DNA of 64,000 nucleotides from Luteolibacter sp. Y139 (GCF_038066715.1 NZ_JBBUKT010000008.1:248001-312000), one strand, 5' to 3'. Positions 51,941 to 60,466 are shown, numbered from the stretch's first letter. The notes: generated by a model not told the origin, from the letters alone. Made by a program: numbers and translations.

Positions 51941-52231
51941 TTAGACGTCGCTGGAGGTCTCCAGCGGGAGTGCGGAAGGAGTTGCGAGGTGGACGCGATG
52001 AACGACACCACGGGTGCCGTCGCGGGCCGAGATGAAGCCGAGCTCTTTCAGCTGCTTCAGGGCAGCGTCGACGGCGCGCCCGGAAAGACCGGTGGCGGCC
52101 GCGAGCTTGTGGAGGCGCATACCGGTCTCGCCCGCGGCATTTGAAAGGCGCGCCAATGTCGCCAGCACGGCTTGTGACCCGTCGTCACCCGTCGGTGTTT
52201 GCAGCGCTGCCTGCTGAAGTCGCTTGTTCAT
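51941..52231 (-). CDS. Winged-helix DNA-binding protein
   Basis: 96 residues from ATG 52231. TGMRLHKLAAATGLSGRAVDAALKQLKELGFISARDGTRGVVHRVHL has the helix-turn-helix (LAAATGLSGRAVDAALKQL) and wing of MarR/IclR-type domains. It lies 7 bases before the DUF1376 gene, in the replication operon. It may regulate the operon or bind the origin. Confidence 0.65.
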   Translation of the reverse strand: MNKRLQQAALQTPTGDDGSQAVLATLARLSNAAGETGMRLHKLAAATGLSGRAVDAALKQLKELGFISARDGTRGVVHRVHLATPSALPLETSSDV

Positions 52232-52239
52232 CGGGATCT

Positions 52240-52710
52240 CTATTTGCGGACAGATGGGCGAAACTTCCACCACCACGGCGGCAGTGGTGTATGGGTTTGC
52301 TCCGAGATGCCGATGGCTTCTTCCAAGAGCCTGCAATCCGACCTCAGCCGCTTCCGGGCGATAGTCATGGTGGAAATCGTCGAATAGCGGCGCATCACCT
52401 CCGCCGAGTATTTTTTGCGCAGGAACTCTTCGATCGCGTGCATCTGCACCACGGCACCGGTGATGTCTTCCCACAGCCCCACGCGCTCCGCCTCAGCGGC
52501 TCGCATGGTCGCAAGGAAGCGCACCTCCCAAGTGCCGGGGCCGCGCCACACCGCGGCGATGCGCTCGGTCACCGGCATGGTCATCGGTTCAGCCGGTCCG
52601 CCCTGCAACTCGTAGCAGAGGTTCAGGAGATCGGGATGAGGCATGCAACGCCCCACGGCATGGAGCGTTGCATCCTCATCTTCAGGCCCGGCATGGAGAG
52701 CGATGCTCAA
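52240..52710 (-). CDS. Phage early-operon protein, unknown
   Basis: 156 residues if translation starts at TTG 52710 (TTGA overlap with the previous stop), or 134 from ATG 52644 (MPHPDLLNLCYELQGG). Helical, with VTERIAAVWRGPGTWEVRFLATMRAAEAERVGLWEDITGAVVQMHAIEEFLRKKY. No family recognised. Tight packing in the operon supports expression. Confidence 0.5.
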   Translation of the reverse strand: MSIALHAGPEDEDATLHAVGRCMPHPDLLNLCYELQGGPAEPMTMPVTERIAAVWRGPGTWEVRFLATMRAAEAERVGLWEDITGAVVQMHAIEEFLRKKYSAEVMRRYSTISTMTIARKRLRSDCRLLEEAIGISEQTHTPLPPWWWKFRPSVRK

Positions 52711-53573
52711 GCAGCGGCAGTGCCTGGGTTGGAGTCTGGAGCGGCATAGATCTCCCATCCTTTCGCCGAGCAAACCATGCCGACGAAGTCGCGGACCATC
52801 TCCGCGGTGCACCACGTCTTGGCGGTGAGATCCGAGACCCACTTGAGCAGCCGCGTCGGGTTCGGGATGTCATCGAGCGCCACTGACCATGTGGGTCCCG
52901 GCTCTTCCGGCCGGCACTCGACGACCACACGGTCACCGAAGATGACCACCGGGCCCTTGCCCTCTTGCTTTGCCGTCAATTTCCGCCGGAACTCTTCGGC
53001 GGCTTCCTTCGCCGTCCACATGCGGCCCTCCGGTCGTCGCGTAGTTCCTTCGCGGGCGATACTCTCACGGATGATGGCGAGCTTCTCTTCATGCGCCTTT
53101 TGCGTCTCGTAGACCCGGCAGATCACCGGCAGCATCACGGACGCGAGGCGGGCGTCGTGCTTCCACCACTCCTCCGAGGGACCGGGCCCATGGAATGGGG
53201 AGGTGTTTTTTTCGATGATGGTCGCGACGTCTGCCAACCCGGCGACGATCTTGCGGTGATCGAGGCCGGATTCTGCGGCGTAGTCGCGGGCGGCTTGGAG
53301 CACCCGCATGGTGCAGTCGTGCATGCCGGTGTGATCCTTCACCTCACCGCTCGCGCGGAAGATGGCGGAGGCGACGGCAACGGCGGCGATAAACACCTCG
53401 TTCGACTGCGGCACCGACCACGCGGGCGAGGCGGGAGAGGGGACGCCTTCCGACTCGGAAGCCGGCGAGGTCATGGCTGCGAGCCCTTCACGAAGCTTGC
53501 CGTGATCGTCAGCAGCTTCGCGGCGACGGGTGGCGAAGATTCCGGCAAGGTCGGAAATGAGGATGATGGTCAT
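52707..53573 (-). CDS. Phage early-operon protein, unknown
   Basis: 288 residues. A variable Ser/Pro-rich N-terminus, a helical middle (NEVFIAAVAVASAIFRASGEVKDHTGMHDCTMRVLQAARDYAAES; MLPVICRVYETQKAHEEKLAIIRES) and an alpha/beta C-terminus (GPVVIFGDRVVVECRPEEPGPTWSVALDDI). No family recognised. First of several coupled genes leading to the replication proteins. Confidence 0.5.
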   Translation of the reverse strand: MTIILISDLAGIFATRRREAADDHGKLREGLAAMTSPASESEGVPSPASPAWSVPQSNEVFIAAVAVASAIFRASGEVKDHTGMHDCTMRVLQAARDYAAESGLDHRKIVAGLADVATIIEKNTSPFHGPGPSEEWWKHDARLASVMLPVICRVYETQKAHEEKLAIIRESIAREGTTRRPEGRMWTAKEAAEEFRRKLTAKQEGKGPVVIFGDRVVVECRPEEPGPTWSVALDDIPNPTRLLKWVSDLTAKTWCTAEMVRDFVGMVCSAKGWEIYAAPDSNPGTAAA

Positions 53574-53607
53574 GGAATTGATGGATTGAGATTTAGGTGG
53601 TGGATTT

Positions 53608-53865
53608 TCAGGCGATGCGTTGCTCGATGCGGATGGCGTCGAGCTCGGTGCGGCTCCAGCCGCGGAGGTGTCGGCGGATCATCGCGACTGGCGTGTCGCG
53701 ACGGTGCCGCTTGGCGAGTTCGTGAAGCCGGCGGAGTTCCTCCTGGTCGGCGATCACGATGGTGATCGGCTCCAGTTTGGCGGCTTCACGCGCGGCCTTC
53801 CGCTCGGCTGCCGCCTCATGGTCGAGGGCCTGTTCGAAGGCGACGAGGGCAGGAACGTCAGGCAC
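53608..53865 (-). CDS. Small phage protein, unknown
   Basis: 85 residues from GTG 53865, overlapping the previous stop by 8 bases. A long helix (FEQALDHEAAAERKAAREAAKL) leads to PITIVIADQEELRRLHELAKRHRRDTPVAMIRRHLRGW, which could be a small DNA-binding helical bundle. No family recognised. Confidence 0.5.
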   Translation of the reverse strand: MPDVPALVAFEQALDHEAAAERKAAREAAKLEPITIVIADQEELRRLHELAKRHRRDTPVAMIRRHLRGWSRTELDAIRIEQRIA

Positions 53866-54412
53866 GGGCGGACCCTCCCTTCTTCTTTGGGCGATCGATT
53901 CCGAGCTGCACCCACGCGTCGTATTCGCAAGTCTTCGGGAACTTGCCTGCACGCGCGCACATGGAGTGCGAGAAGATCGTTTTCGCCTGATCCTGCACGT
54001 CGGTGTCGTCGGCGAGGTTTCCCTCCTCCTCGGCGTTCTTCATCTGCCTCCAGACGAGATCGGTGCCTCCTTCAACGAACAAGGTCACCAGCCAGCCCAG
54101 CGGGCGGTTGAGCACCTTCGCGGCGATCGCTGTAAGCTCCATTGCCTCCGCGAGGATCGACAGCTGGACCGTGACAGGATCGGCGATCGGCGGGCGCTGG
54201 TCAGCACGGACCAGCGCTTCAAGGAGGTCATCGCCAAACGATTCCAGTTCCATGTAGAACTGGCCTTCCATCACCATTTCGGGCGTGAGCCCGAAGTGGC
54301 GCGCAAACTCCTCGGCAGCTTCCAGCGTGGCACGCGGGACGGTGACCTCCACCATCTTGAGCGGCTGCGGATCGGCCCTGGCCTTCCGGCGCCGGAGTGC
54401 GGTCGCATTCAA
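53858..54412 (-). CDS. Phage early-operon protein, unknown
   Basis: 184 residues. KMVEVTVPRATLEAAEEFARHFGLTPEMVMEGQFYMEL resembles a strand plus two helices of ribbon-helix-helix proteins. A helical middle and a Lys-rich end (GIDRPKKKGG) follow. It overlaps the genes on both sides by a few bases, so it is firmly in the operon. The DNA-binding idea is tentative. Confidence 0.5.
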   Translation of the reverse strand: MNATALRRRKARADPQPLKMVEVTVPRATLEAAEEFARHFGLTPEMVMEGQFYMELESFGDDLLEALVRADQRPPIADPVTVQLSILAEAMELTAIAAKVLNRPLGWLVTLFVEGGTDLVWRQMKNAEEEGNLADDTDVQDQAKTIFSHSMCARAGKFPKTCEYDAWVQLGIDRPKKKGGSARA

Positions 54413-54912
54413 GACGCACCCCCTTCCAGGGAAGCCTTCGCCTCCTGCTGAAACTTCAAGGCTACGGGGCGGAGCTTTTCGTAGAGTGCCTCCATTTCCT
54501 CTGGGCTCCGGTCGCCGTGTTCCGCGACAATGTCGTAGGTCAAACCGTTGAACGAGACGTCGTAGTCACCGCTCAAGCCGTCCTTCACCATGGTGTCGAT
54601 CCATTCATCGACCCACTTGTCGGCGTCCACGTCGGCAATCGCGCAGCACTCCCGCAGATAGCGGACGCGGCGCTCATCGACGAACACCGGCAGCTTGCCG
54701 GAGGGGACCACACAGAGGGTGAGGGGCACCGTGAACTCGCCGCCGGCTTCGATCTCCTTGAGGAGAGCGGTGAGGGCGGCCGACTGGGCGATGTCGCGAA
54801 GATCCCTCACATCGAAGCCGAGCTCGTCGGCGAAGGACTTCAGTTGATCCGGATTGAGGTGCGGGGTATCTCCGGCGTTGACCGGAGCCTGCATTGTGGT
54901 TACTGGTTTCAT
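54409..54912 (-). CDS. Phage early-operon protein, unknown
   Basis: 167 residues from ATG 54912 (MKPVTTMQAPVNAGDTPHL). Acidic; LNPDQLKSFADELGFDVRDLRDIAQSAALTALLKEIE, GGEFTVPLTLCVVPSGKLPVFVDERRVRYLRECC and DGDYDVSFNGLTYDI-like strands. No family recognised. Overlaps the next gene by 4 bases. Confidence 0.5.
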   Translation of the reverse strand: MKPVTTMQAPVNAGDTPHLNPDQLKSFADELGFDVRDLRDIAQSAALTALLKEIEAGGEFTVPLTLCVVPSGKLPVFVDERRVRYLRECCAIADVDADKWVDEWIDTMVKDGLSGDYDVSFNGLTYDIVAEHGDRSPEEMEALYEKLRPVALKFQQEAKASLEGGAS

Positions 54913-54944
54913 TGTAGTTTGTGGATTTGCCCGCGCGGGGCGAT

Positions 54945-55253
54945 TCATTTGGCAGGGGTCGAGGTTGCCGCCTCGGCCCTTGCTTTTTTCCGCTCTTTGC
55001 CCGGCCAGACGGTTTTGCCGTCGAGGTAGGCTTCGAGATTCTCAAGGGTCACCCCATGCTTGCCGGGACTCGTCTCGGTGACGGGCATGCGCTGGGGAAC
55101 GGTGTGGCGGGACAGGCCCGTCATTTGGCAAATGGTTGGAATCGGGAAGGTGACGAGCCGCTTGGCACCGCCGGCTTCCTTGATCGCGGCATCGGCGACA
55201 ATGCGGGCAGCCATCGCCTTCACCTCCTGTAGGTCGGTTGGGCTGAAGTTCAT
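54945..55253 (-). CDS. Small HTH-type DNA-binding protein
   Basis: 102 residues. AMAARIVADAAIKEAGGAKRLVTFPIPTICQMTGLSRHTVPQRMPVTETSPGKHGVTLENLEAYLDGK contains a MerR/excisionase-like helix-turn-helix (TICQMTGLSRHTV) and ends in a basic tail (PGKERKKARAEAA). It is the second gene after the divergent switch promoter, the place of cII- or Cro-accessory regulators. Confidence 0.6.
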   Translation of the reverse strand: MNFSPTDLQEVKAMAARIVADAAIKEAGGAKRLVTFPIPTICQMTGLSRHTVPQRMPVTETSPGKHGVTLENLEAYLDGKTVWPGKERKKARAEAATSTPAK

Positions 55254-55256
55254 GGC

Positions 55257-55445
55257 TCAGTTTCCAGTTGGGGCGGTCGAGAGTTCTACAGGGGGAAGGG
55301 GAAGACGGCCGGTCGCGCGGACCTCGGCCACCAGGCGCTCAACGGCAAGTTGGATGACTTTCGACTCACTCGTTCGATTCGCGGAAGCGATTCGAGCGAG
55401 GTCACCTGCTAGGTCGTCGGCTAGGTATGTCGCTTTTGGTTTCAT
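55257..55445 (-). CDS. Ribbon-helix-helix protein at the lysis-lysogeny switch
   Basis: 62 residues. KPKATYLADDLAGDLARIASANRTSESKVIQLAVERLVAEV has the strand-helix-helix pattern of CopG/Arc proteins (ATYLADDLAGDLARIA, S-E-S-K-V-I-Q-L-A-V-E-R-L). It is the first gene of the leftward early operon and divergent from the RHH-S24 repressor, 118 bases apart, with operator repeats between. By position it is the Cro counterpart, but built on an RHH fold. Confidence 0.65.
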   Translation of the reverse strand: MKPKATYLADDLAGDLARIASANRTSESKVIQLAVERLVAEVRATGRLPLPPVELSTAPTGN

Positions 55446-55453
55446 TTGGAATG

Positions 55454-55543
55454 GCTACAATGAAGCGCAGTGTCGCGCAACGAAGAATGCGCTACAGTGT
55501 CGCACAATATTTCGCAAGAAAAAACGTGCTACAGTGTCGCGCA
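55454..55543. promoter_or_regulatory. 37-bp-phased operator repeats of the switch
   Basis: GCTACA(A/G)TG starts at 55454, 55491 and 55528, exactly 37 bases apart; the second and third read GCTACAGTGTCGC(A/G)CA. An extra CAGTGTCGCGCAA half lies at 55468-55480. The whole array fills the gap between the two divergent start codons, as expected for binding sites shared by both regulators. Confidence 0.7.
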
Positions 55544-55563
55544 TCTGCCAAATTGCCGAAAAG

Positions 55564-56367
55564 ATGGATCGCGAAAGGAAGAACAATGCAATCTCCGTGC
55601 GTTTGGAGCCTCAGCTTCGAGAGCGCGCGGCGGCCGTCGAGAAAGCAACCGGGATCAACACCGCGGACCTAATAAGACAATCCCTGGAGGCAGTAATACG
55701 CTCGTTCGAGCTGAACGGGAAAATCGATTTCCCCATCTATGTAGTCGGCTCCGAAGGTATGCTCTCCGCTGTTGCCCAAACTTTCGTTGAAAAGGAGGGC
55801 GAAAAGATGCGGGGACGCATCGAAGAATTGCTTTACGCAAGGATGGAAGAGGAGTGGCGGAAACACACGGGACTCTTCCCTCCAAAGGAAGGCGATGGGG
55901 GTAATTATGTCATCGAGGTAGACGACTGGGTTTCCGCGGGCGGACCTGAGAAGGAGGATCGGATCAGCATTGACTGCATCGTCACTGAGAAAAACTACCC
56001 CGAGAACTACCGCGCTTTCCAAGTGTCTGGACAGTCGATGTATCCGGAGATCGTAGATTCCGAGGTCGTAATTGTTCGGCCAAATCACGAGATGGCTGAT
56101 CCTGTATCGGGATCGCGGGTGATTTTCCGAGATGACGCCGGTAGACTATCGCTTCATCAGTTTATCATCGACGCGAACGGCGTCCGGTCATTGAGGCCGT
56201 ATAATCCGGTATTTCCCGAGATCAAGCCCATCGCTGCCGGGCTCATTGATGCAGTTGTTGTCGACGTGCTCCCGTTGCCCGAAGGGCAGAAGGTTATGAC
56301 GGAAGCTGAATTCCGAGCAATACACGGCTGGCCACCAGGTCACCCTGACGCTCCTAAGCCCACTTGA
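55564..56367 (+). CDS. Phage repressor: RHH domain fused to an S24 peptidase domain
   Basis: 267 residues from ATG 55564. Residues 1-50 (NAISVRLEPQLRERAAAVEKATGINTADLIRQSLEAVI) read as ribbon-helix-helix, not the usual helix-turn-helix of CI/LexA. The C-terminal domain is S24-like: an Ala-Gly at 125-126 where LexA and CI are cut, and VSGQSMYP with Ser158. The expected catalytic Lys is replaced: the LxLKxF-like position reads SLHQF (His198). Self-cleavage, and so induction by RecA, may be lost or altered. It faces the small RHH gene across the operator repeats. Confidence 0.75.
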   Translation: MDRERKNNAISVRLEPQLRERAAAVEKATGINTADLIRQSLEAVIRSFELNGKIDFPIYVVGSEGMLSAVAQTFVEKEGEKMRGRIEELLYARMEEEWRKHTGLFPPKEGDGGNYVIEVDDWVSAGGPEKEDRISIDCIVTEKNYPENYRAFQVSGQSMYPEIVDSEVVIVRPNHEMADPVSGSRVIFRDDAGRLSLHQFIIDANGVRSLRPYNPVFPEIKPIAAGLIDAVVVDVLPLPEGQKVMTEAEFRAIHGWPPGHPDAPKPT

Positions 56368-56447
56368 TGCTACGAAGGGGCGCGTTCGTCTCCCAGTCAA
56401 GGTTTCCACTACGAGACTGCGCTTGGTATCTATCACTCCAATCATCC

Positions 56448-57713
56448 ATGCCCGCATCCCCTCGCAAAGCTTTCAAAGTGCGCCGAGGTAACTCACACCT
56501 CACGTGCTACCCGTGGACGCATCCGACCACCCGCAAGGAGCTATGGCGTTACGCGTGGCGCGAGTCGGTCGGCAAGCCGTGGCGCTACGTGACCGAGGCC
56601 ACGAAGGCCAACATCGAGGCAAGCGCCCACGAGAAGCTCGAACAACTTGAAGCCGGCGGGCTGGTCTGGAGTGGCCTTGCTGGCGACGAGCAGAGGTTCC
56701 TCGAAGCGGTTCACCGGCAAACGACACCCGCGGATTGGCCGGCGGTGCTCGACTTCCTAAAGGCCCGGAAGCGCAGCTCCGACATCGTAGGCGCCGTCGC
56801 CCGCTTCATGGACTGGAAGACCGAAGCCGCCGGTGAAGAGACCCCGCACCTTGCCCGCGTTCGGGGAGTACTGGAGGAGATGTCCACCGCCTTCACCGGC
56901 CGGGATGTCGCCGAGATCCACGCGCCCGATCTGCTTGAGTGGTGGCGTGGGCGAGGGGAGGGGAAGAGCCCGAAGCGCCGGAAGGACATCCGCAGCGCCC
57001 TAGTGACCTTTTGGTCTTGGGCGCGCCGCGAGGGCATCGCCGGTGCCGATCCGATTACTCCGGCCGAGCGCATCCCATCGGTGCAGGTGGATCATGGCGA
57101 GCGTCGCGTCCTGACGATCGACGAGATGGAGAGGCTCTTCGCCGCCGTGGACCCGAAGTTCCGCGTCTGGGCGGTGCTGGGCGCGTTCGCCGGTCTCCGG
57201 CCCGAAGAGATCGCCCCGCCGACCAAGGGCTCCAGCAAGAAGAAGCGGAAGCGCGGGCTGCACATCGAAGAAATCGACTGGACCTTCGGCGTGATCCGGG
57301 TGCCTGCCGTTGTCTCAAAGGTGAACACGCCCCGCGTGGTGCCGTTCAACGATGCTCTGCGCGCCGGCCTCGCTTGGGCGAACATTGAGCCGGGAATGAC
57401 CGGCCCGGTCTGTCTGCTCAATCCCGTGGAGGAAGGGGAGACCATGCGGCTCGGGAAAGCGGTGTTCAAAACCGGCTGGCCCCAGGACGCGCTCCGGCAC
57501 TCCTACGGCAGTTACAGGAATGCGGTGGTTCGCTCGCTCCCGAAGGTGGCAGAAGAGATGGGAACGTCGGTGACAATGCTCAATCGCCACTACCACAATC
57601 CCAAGGCCGAAGAGGAGGGACACCAGTGGTTCGCACTGCGTCCAAAATGTTCCGATTTTGTTCCGATGAAACGGAGGTCTAAGGCTGTAAAACCGATCGA
57701 GGCCACCGGCTGA
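56448..57713 (+). CDS. int: Tyrosine-type site-specific integrase
   Basis: 421 residues from ATG 56448. The core-binding domain (residues ~100-200) is followed by the catalytic domain with LGAFAGLRPEEIAPPTK (first Arg), a Lys-rich beta hairpin, DALRHSYGSYRNA (H-x-x-R region, read as LRHSYGS) and MLNRHYHNPKA with the nucleophile Tyr. It inserts and excises the prophage at tRNA-Asn. It lies 60 bases from attR and starts just after the repressor, as in many lysogenic phages. Confidence 0.93.
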   Translation: MPASPRKAFKVRRGNSHLTCYPWTHPTTRKELWRYAWRESVGKPWRYVTEATKANIEASAHEKLEQLEAGGLVWSGLAGDEQRFLEAVHRQTTPADWPAVLDFLKARKRSSDIVGAVARFMDWKTEAAGEETPHLARVRGVLEEMSTAFTGRDVAEIHAPDLLEWWRGRGEGKSPKRRKDIRSALVTFWSWARREGIAGADPITPAERIPSVQVDHGERRVLTIDEMERLFAAVDPKFRVWAVLGAFAGLRPEEIAPPTKGSSKKKRKRGLHIEEIDWTFGVIRVPAVVSKVNTPRVVPFNDALRAGLAWANIEPGMTGPVCLLNPVEEGETMRLGKAVFKTGWPQDALRHSYGSYRNAVVRSLPKVAEEMGTSVTMLNRHYHNPKAEEEGHQWFALRPKCSDFVPMKRRSKAVKPIEATG

Positions 57714-57772
57714 CCCCTTGATTTAGCAAGGTTTTCTATGGATTCGACAATTCCAGCACATGCCTTTGTAGT

Positions 57773-57795
57773 TTCGATCCCTACCGCCGGAGCCA
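57773..57795. repeat. attR
   Basis: Exact 23-base copy of the tRNA-Asn 3' end including CCA. The remaining tRNA is absent here, so this is the bacterial side of the crossover. Confidence 0.93.
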
Positions 57796-57806
57796 ATTTG
57801 AAAGGT

Positions 57807-57839
57807 GCGCATCCTCAAGGGGTTGCGCGTTTTGTGTTT
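57807..57839 (+). terminator. Original tRNA-Asn terminator, now at attR
   Basis: Stem GCGCATCC with GGTTGCGC (one mismatch), then GTTTTGTGTTT, 12 bases after attR. Before integration it would have ended the tRNA-Asn transcript; the prophage has moved it 41 kb away. Confidence 0.6.
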
Positions 57840-58048
57840 CGATACTCGGCAAGAAGCTGAACATTTCGGCCCTTCAAGTGGGATGGTCCGCCGGGGGAAA
57901 GTTTAGGTCTTCCAACGAAGCCGCAACGATTCCAACGATGGGGGACGAAACCGCAATGGGGATGACACCACCCCAGCCATCCGGGAGATTCGGCTTTTGG
58001 AGGTTCTCGCGAGAGAAAGTAACCTTTTCGTGCTTCGAAACGAAATCA

Positions 58049-58894
58049 ATGAACATGGACTCTGGCGTGCGGCACATTCTGGTTTTTGGCGCAGCGGCGG
58101 TCGTCGCATTCGTTGTTCCCCGACGATCATGCGCGGGCGAGACCGCCCCCGGCCTGCCACATGAGCAGAAAGCGAATTTCGATTCCGCCCTCTCCGCGGA
58201 GATCTTGAAATTGTTCGCAGAAGATCAGAAGCTGCTAGCTCGTTTTGGAGATGCGAAACGAGACCCGGAATTCAGTGGCGCTTACGAGAGGTATAAGGGC
58301 ACCATCCTCAAGACGCATCCCTCGGTTTTTTACGATCTCGCCGTTAAAGAATTGTGGGCTGCCGACCCTGACGCTCTGGCGCTCGTGACAGAAATTGTTA
58401 GATGGCGCGCCTCCACAACCGGCAGATTGAAAACGCTGATTTTACAGAACGGATGGCCAACACGTCAGCTCGTGGGTGACGAGGCGGCGGCAGCGGTTTT
58501 CTTTCTATTCGGACACGCTGACACCGACAATGCGTGGAGACGAGCGCAGCTCGACACGATCAAGCGGGTTTTCGAGGTAGATCATTTTAACCCCCGGCTA
58601 TTTGCCCATATTTGCGATCGAATTGAGTCTGTGGACAATGCCGCCCAGATCTTCGGAACAGTCATGGGACCCGGAACGGCGGTGGGAACTGCGGAGCTAT
58701 ACCGCCCGCTGAAGGACGGCTACGACGCCGTCAATCTCCGGCGATTGCAGATAGGACTGCCGCCCATGGAAGCAGATTTGGAGAGGTTCAGAAAAGGTGC
58801 TAAAGTCGGCCCCTACATGACGCCGATTTTCAAAGAGTGGAACATGTCTGAGGTGTATTCACCAAGCGAGGCCGTGGAGAAACCATCGGAATAG
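58049..58894 (+). CDS. Exported DUF6624-like protein
   Basis: 281 residues from ATG 58049. A hydrophobic start (HILVFGAAAVVAFVVP) suggests export. Then NFDSALSAEILKLFAEDQKLL, and LVGDEAAAAVFFLFGHADTDNAWRRAQL agree with the DUF6624 pattern (G..A....W.L.QHAD...Q), where His and Asp may form a site. Function of the family is unknown. It is the first host gene right of the prophage. Confidence 0.6.
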   Translation: MNMDSGVRHILVFGAAAVVAFVVPRRSCAGETAPGLPHEQKANFDSALSAEILKLFAEDQKLLARFGDAKRDPEFSGAYERYKGTILKTHPSVFYDLAVKELWAADPDALALVTEIVRWRASTTGRLKTLILQNGWPTRQLVGDEAAAAVFFLFGHADTDNAWRRAQLDTIKRVFEVDHFNPRLFAHICDRIESVDNAAQIFGTVMGPGTAVGTAELYRPLKDGYDAVNLRRLQIGLPPMEADLERFRKGAKVGPYMTPIFKEWNMSEVYSPSEAVEKPSE

Positions 58895-59072
58895 GCGTTC
58901 GACTTCCGAAACGATGCGCTGAGGGGCGGGGATGTCTGCTTAGGCGCCGATTTCGACGACCAAGCGATTTCCTCGCAGACCGTCGCAAAACAAATGGGGG
59001 CGCTAGAATTCATCGGTCGCGGCAATTGTGCCGTGATGGGGGCGTAGCTCGGGACGGTGATCGGCCCTTGGG

Positions 59073-59089
59073 TTGACACTCAGCGGCTT
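59073..59089 (+). promoter_or_regulatory. TTGACACTCAGCGGCTT promoter-like motif, copy 1
   Basis: It contains a perfect -35 hexamer. A near-identical 17-mer (one base changed) lies at 62948-62964, both about 75-95 bases before a small exported gene. Confidence 0.45.
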
Positions 59090-59181
59090 TTTTCCAAGCT
59101 TTATCAAGAAAGTCCGCCTAGTCTGGAGTGTTAGATATCCGGCTCCGGGTGGGCTAATAAACACGGTTCGGCAAGAATCCC

Positions 59182-59766
59182 ATGACGCGACTGGCACGGT
59201 CTCTTCTCTTGATCCCCTTTGGTGTAGTGCTCTTCGTAGCGGGTAATCTGGCATCACCCATCTTCCGCGGCAATCAAGGGCAATGGCTAACGTTCCGGAA
59301 TACGAGCCAATGGACTGAGGGAACAAGAGGCCCCGTGAAGTTTCCCGGAAGCTTCGCAATTGAACTGGTGAGCGAGATCAACCTGAAGGTTTATCGGATA
59401 GAAGACGGCGAGGATTCACTTGAAGAGAATATCCGGCTCGATCCGAAGGATTTCCGTGTGGTTTATGTGACCCCGGTGATTCCATCAGACGGACAGTCCA
59501 GAGTTGTGATTTATGCGACCGGTTCGGCCGGTAAAGACCGAAGCTGGACATTGAAGACCGGCGAATTCATGGCGATGGGGTGCAATCCTTGGGTAGGAGG
59601 GATTGACCGAAGGCTTCGTCCTGGTGAGGAGGTGTTCCTTTTCGCGTTATCAATGTCACTCACGCCAGATGGGACACCAGTTACTGGCTCGGTTCAGGCA
59701 ATGAAGGCCGAGTCTCGATCACACAAGAGCGCCTTCCTGGCATTTACGTGCGAAGCGATCCAATGA
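59182..59766 (+). CDS. Small exported protein, unknown
   Basis: 194 residues. One N-terminal membrane or signal helix (SLLLIPFGVVLFVAGNLA) and a beta-rich body (FRVVYVTPVIPSDGQSRVVIYATGSAGKD). No family recognised. One of several host-side exported genes in a row. Confidence 0.55.
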   Translation: MTRLARSLLLIPFGVVLFVAGNLASPIFRGNQGQWLTFRNTSQWTEGTRGPVKFPGSFAIELVSEINLKVYRIEDGEDSLEENIRLDPKDFRVVYVTPVIPSDGQSRVVIYATGSAGKDRSWTLKTGEFMAMGCNPWVGGIDRRLRPGEEVFLFALSMSLTPDGTPVTGSVQAMKAESRSHKSAFLAFTCEAIQ

Positions 59767-59842
59767 AAGCCAAGCCGAACAAGTCATGCCTGGCAACCCC
59801 GTCAGGGCGGAGCAATAAATACTGCCCAGTTTGAAATTCTCC

Positions 59843-60427
59843 ATGAATCGCTCACCGCTTCTCGCTCTTTCTGGCGCGTTCATTCTCTGTCATTGCACGC
59901 AACAAGGCCCGCTCCCGGAAGGCCGCCCTGACGCGGCAAAGTCTCCAACTGGAGAGACGAAGTTCGCCACACGGTCGCATGGCATTTCCACGCAGCATGC
60001 GATGAGAGAGCTGGTGCTCGCGCTTCCTGACGTCTGGGGAGATGTCAGCCCAAAGTTCGCTGAGTCGTTGTTCGACAAGCAATACCCTAAAGGACCACCC
60101 GAGGACTTTGCGGCAGTGGAAGGGCAAGGCTTAATGGCTTCATTCACGGTGGCGCGATTGGAGCCTGACCTTGTCTCTGTCGCGAACCACTGGGATCTCG
60201 CTGGCGAACACGATGAGGTGCGAGTCCTGAGGCGGACGCCGGATGGGTGGAAGGATCTCACTCCAACTCTATTTCCCTATCCAGTTCCGAAAAATGAAGA
60301 CGTCAGGGTTCGGGGCACTCGCGGCGGAACAATATCAGTGCAGCTTAAATTCGGCGGACCTTCGCAAAACTACCACTGGGACGGCACGCGATATAGGAAG
60401 ATCCAACCTGGCAAAACTACGAATTAA
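59843..60427 (+). CDS. Lipoprotein, unknown
   Basis: 194 residues from ATG 59843. MNRSPLLALSGAFILCHCTQQG has a lipobox-like LCHC (Cys+1). The mature protein is mixed, with TQHAMRELVLALPDVWGD and FGGPSQNYHWDGTRYRKI at the end. No family recognised. Probably anchored in the outer membrane. Confidence 0.6.
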   Translation: MNRSPLLALSGAFILCHCTQQGPLPEGRPDAAKSPTGETKFATRSHGISTQHAMRELVLALPDVWGDVSPKFAESLFDKQYPKGPPEDFAAVEGQGLMASFTVARLEPDLVSVANHWDLAGEHDEVRVLRRTPDGWKDLTPTLFPYPVPKNEDVRVRGTRGGTISVQLKFGGPSQNYHWDGTRYRKIQPGKTTN

Positions 60428-60466
60428 TACCGAACAATTCGCGACTCCGCCAACCTGCCAAGCGCA

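Larger units (their letters stand above)
16895..57795. mobile_element. Siphovirus-like prophage, 40.9 kb, in tRNA-Asn
   Basis: Bounded by an exact 23-base direct repeat (attL in the tRNA 3' end, attR 60 bases after the integrase). It carries complete-looking packaging, HK97-type head, non-contractile tail, lysis, replication and lysogeny modules, so it could be functional. The structural genes are broken up by accessory cargo, and the tail-tip block is inverted relative to the usual order. Confidence 0.95.
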
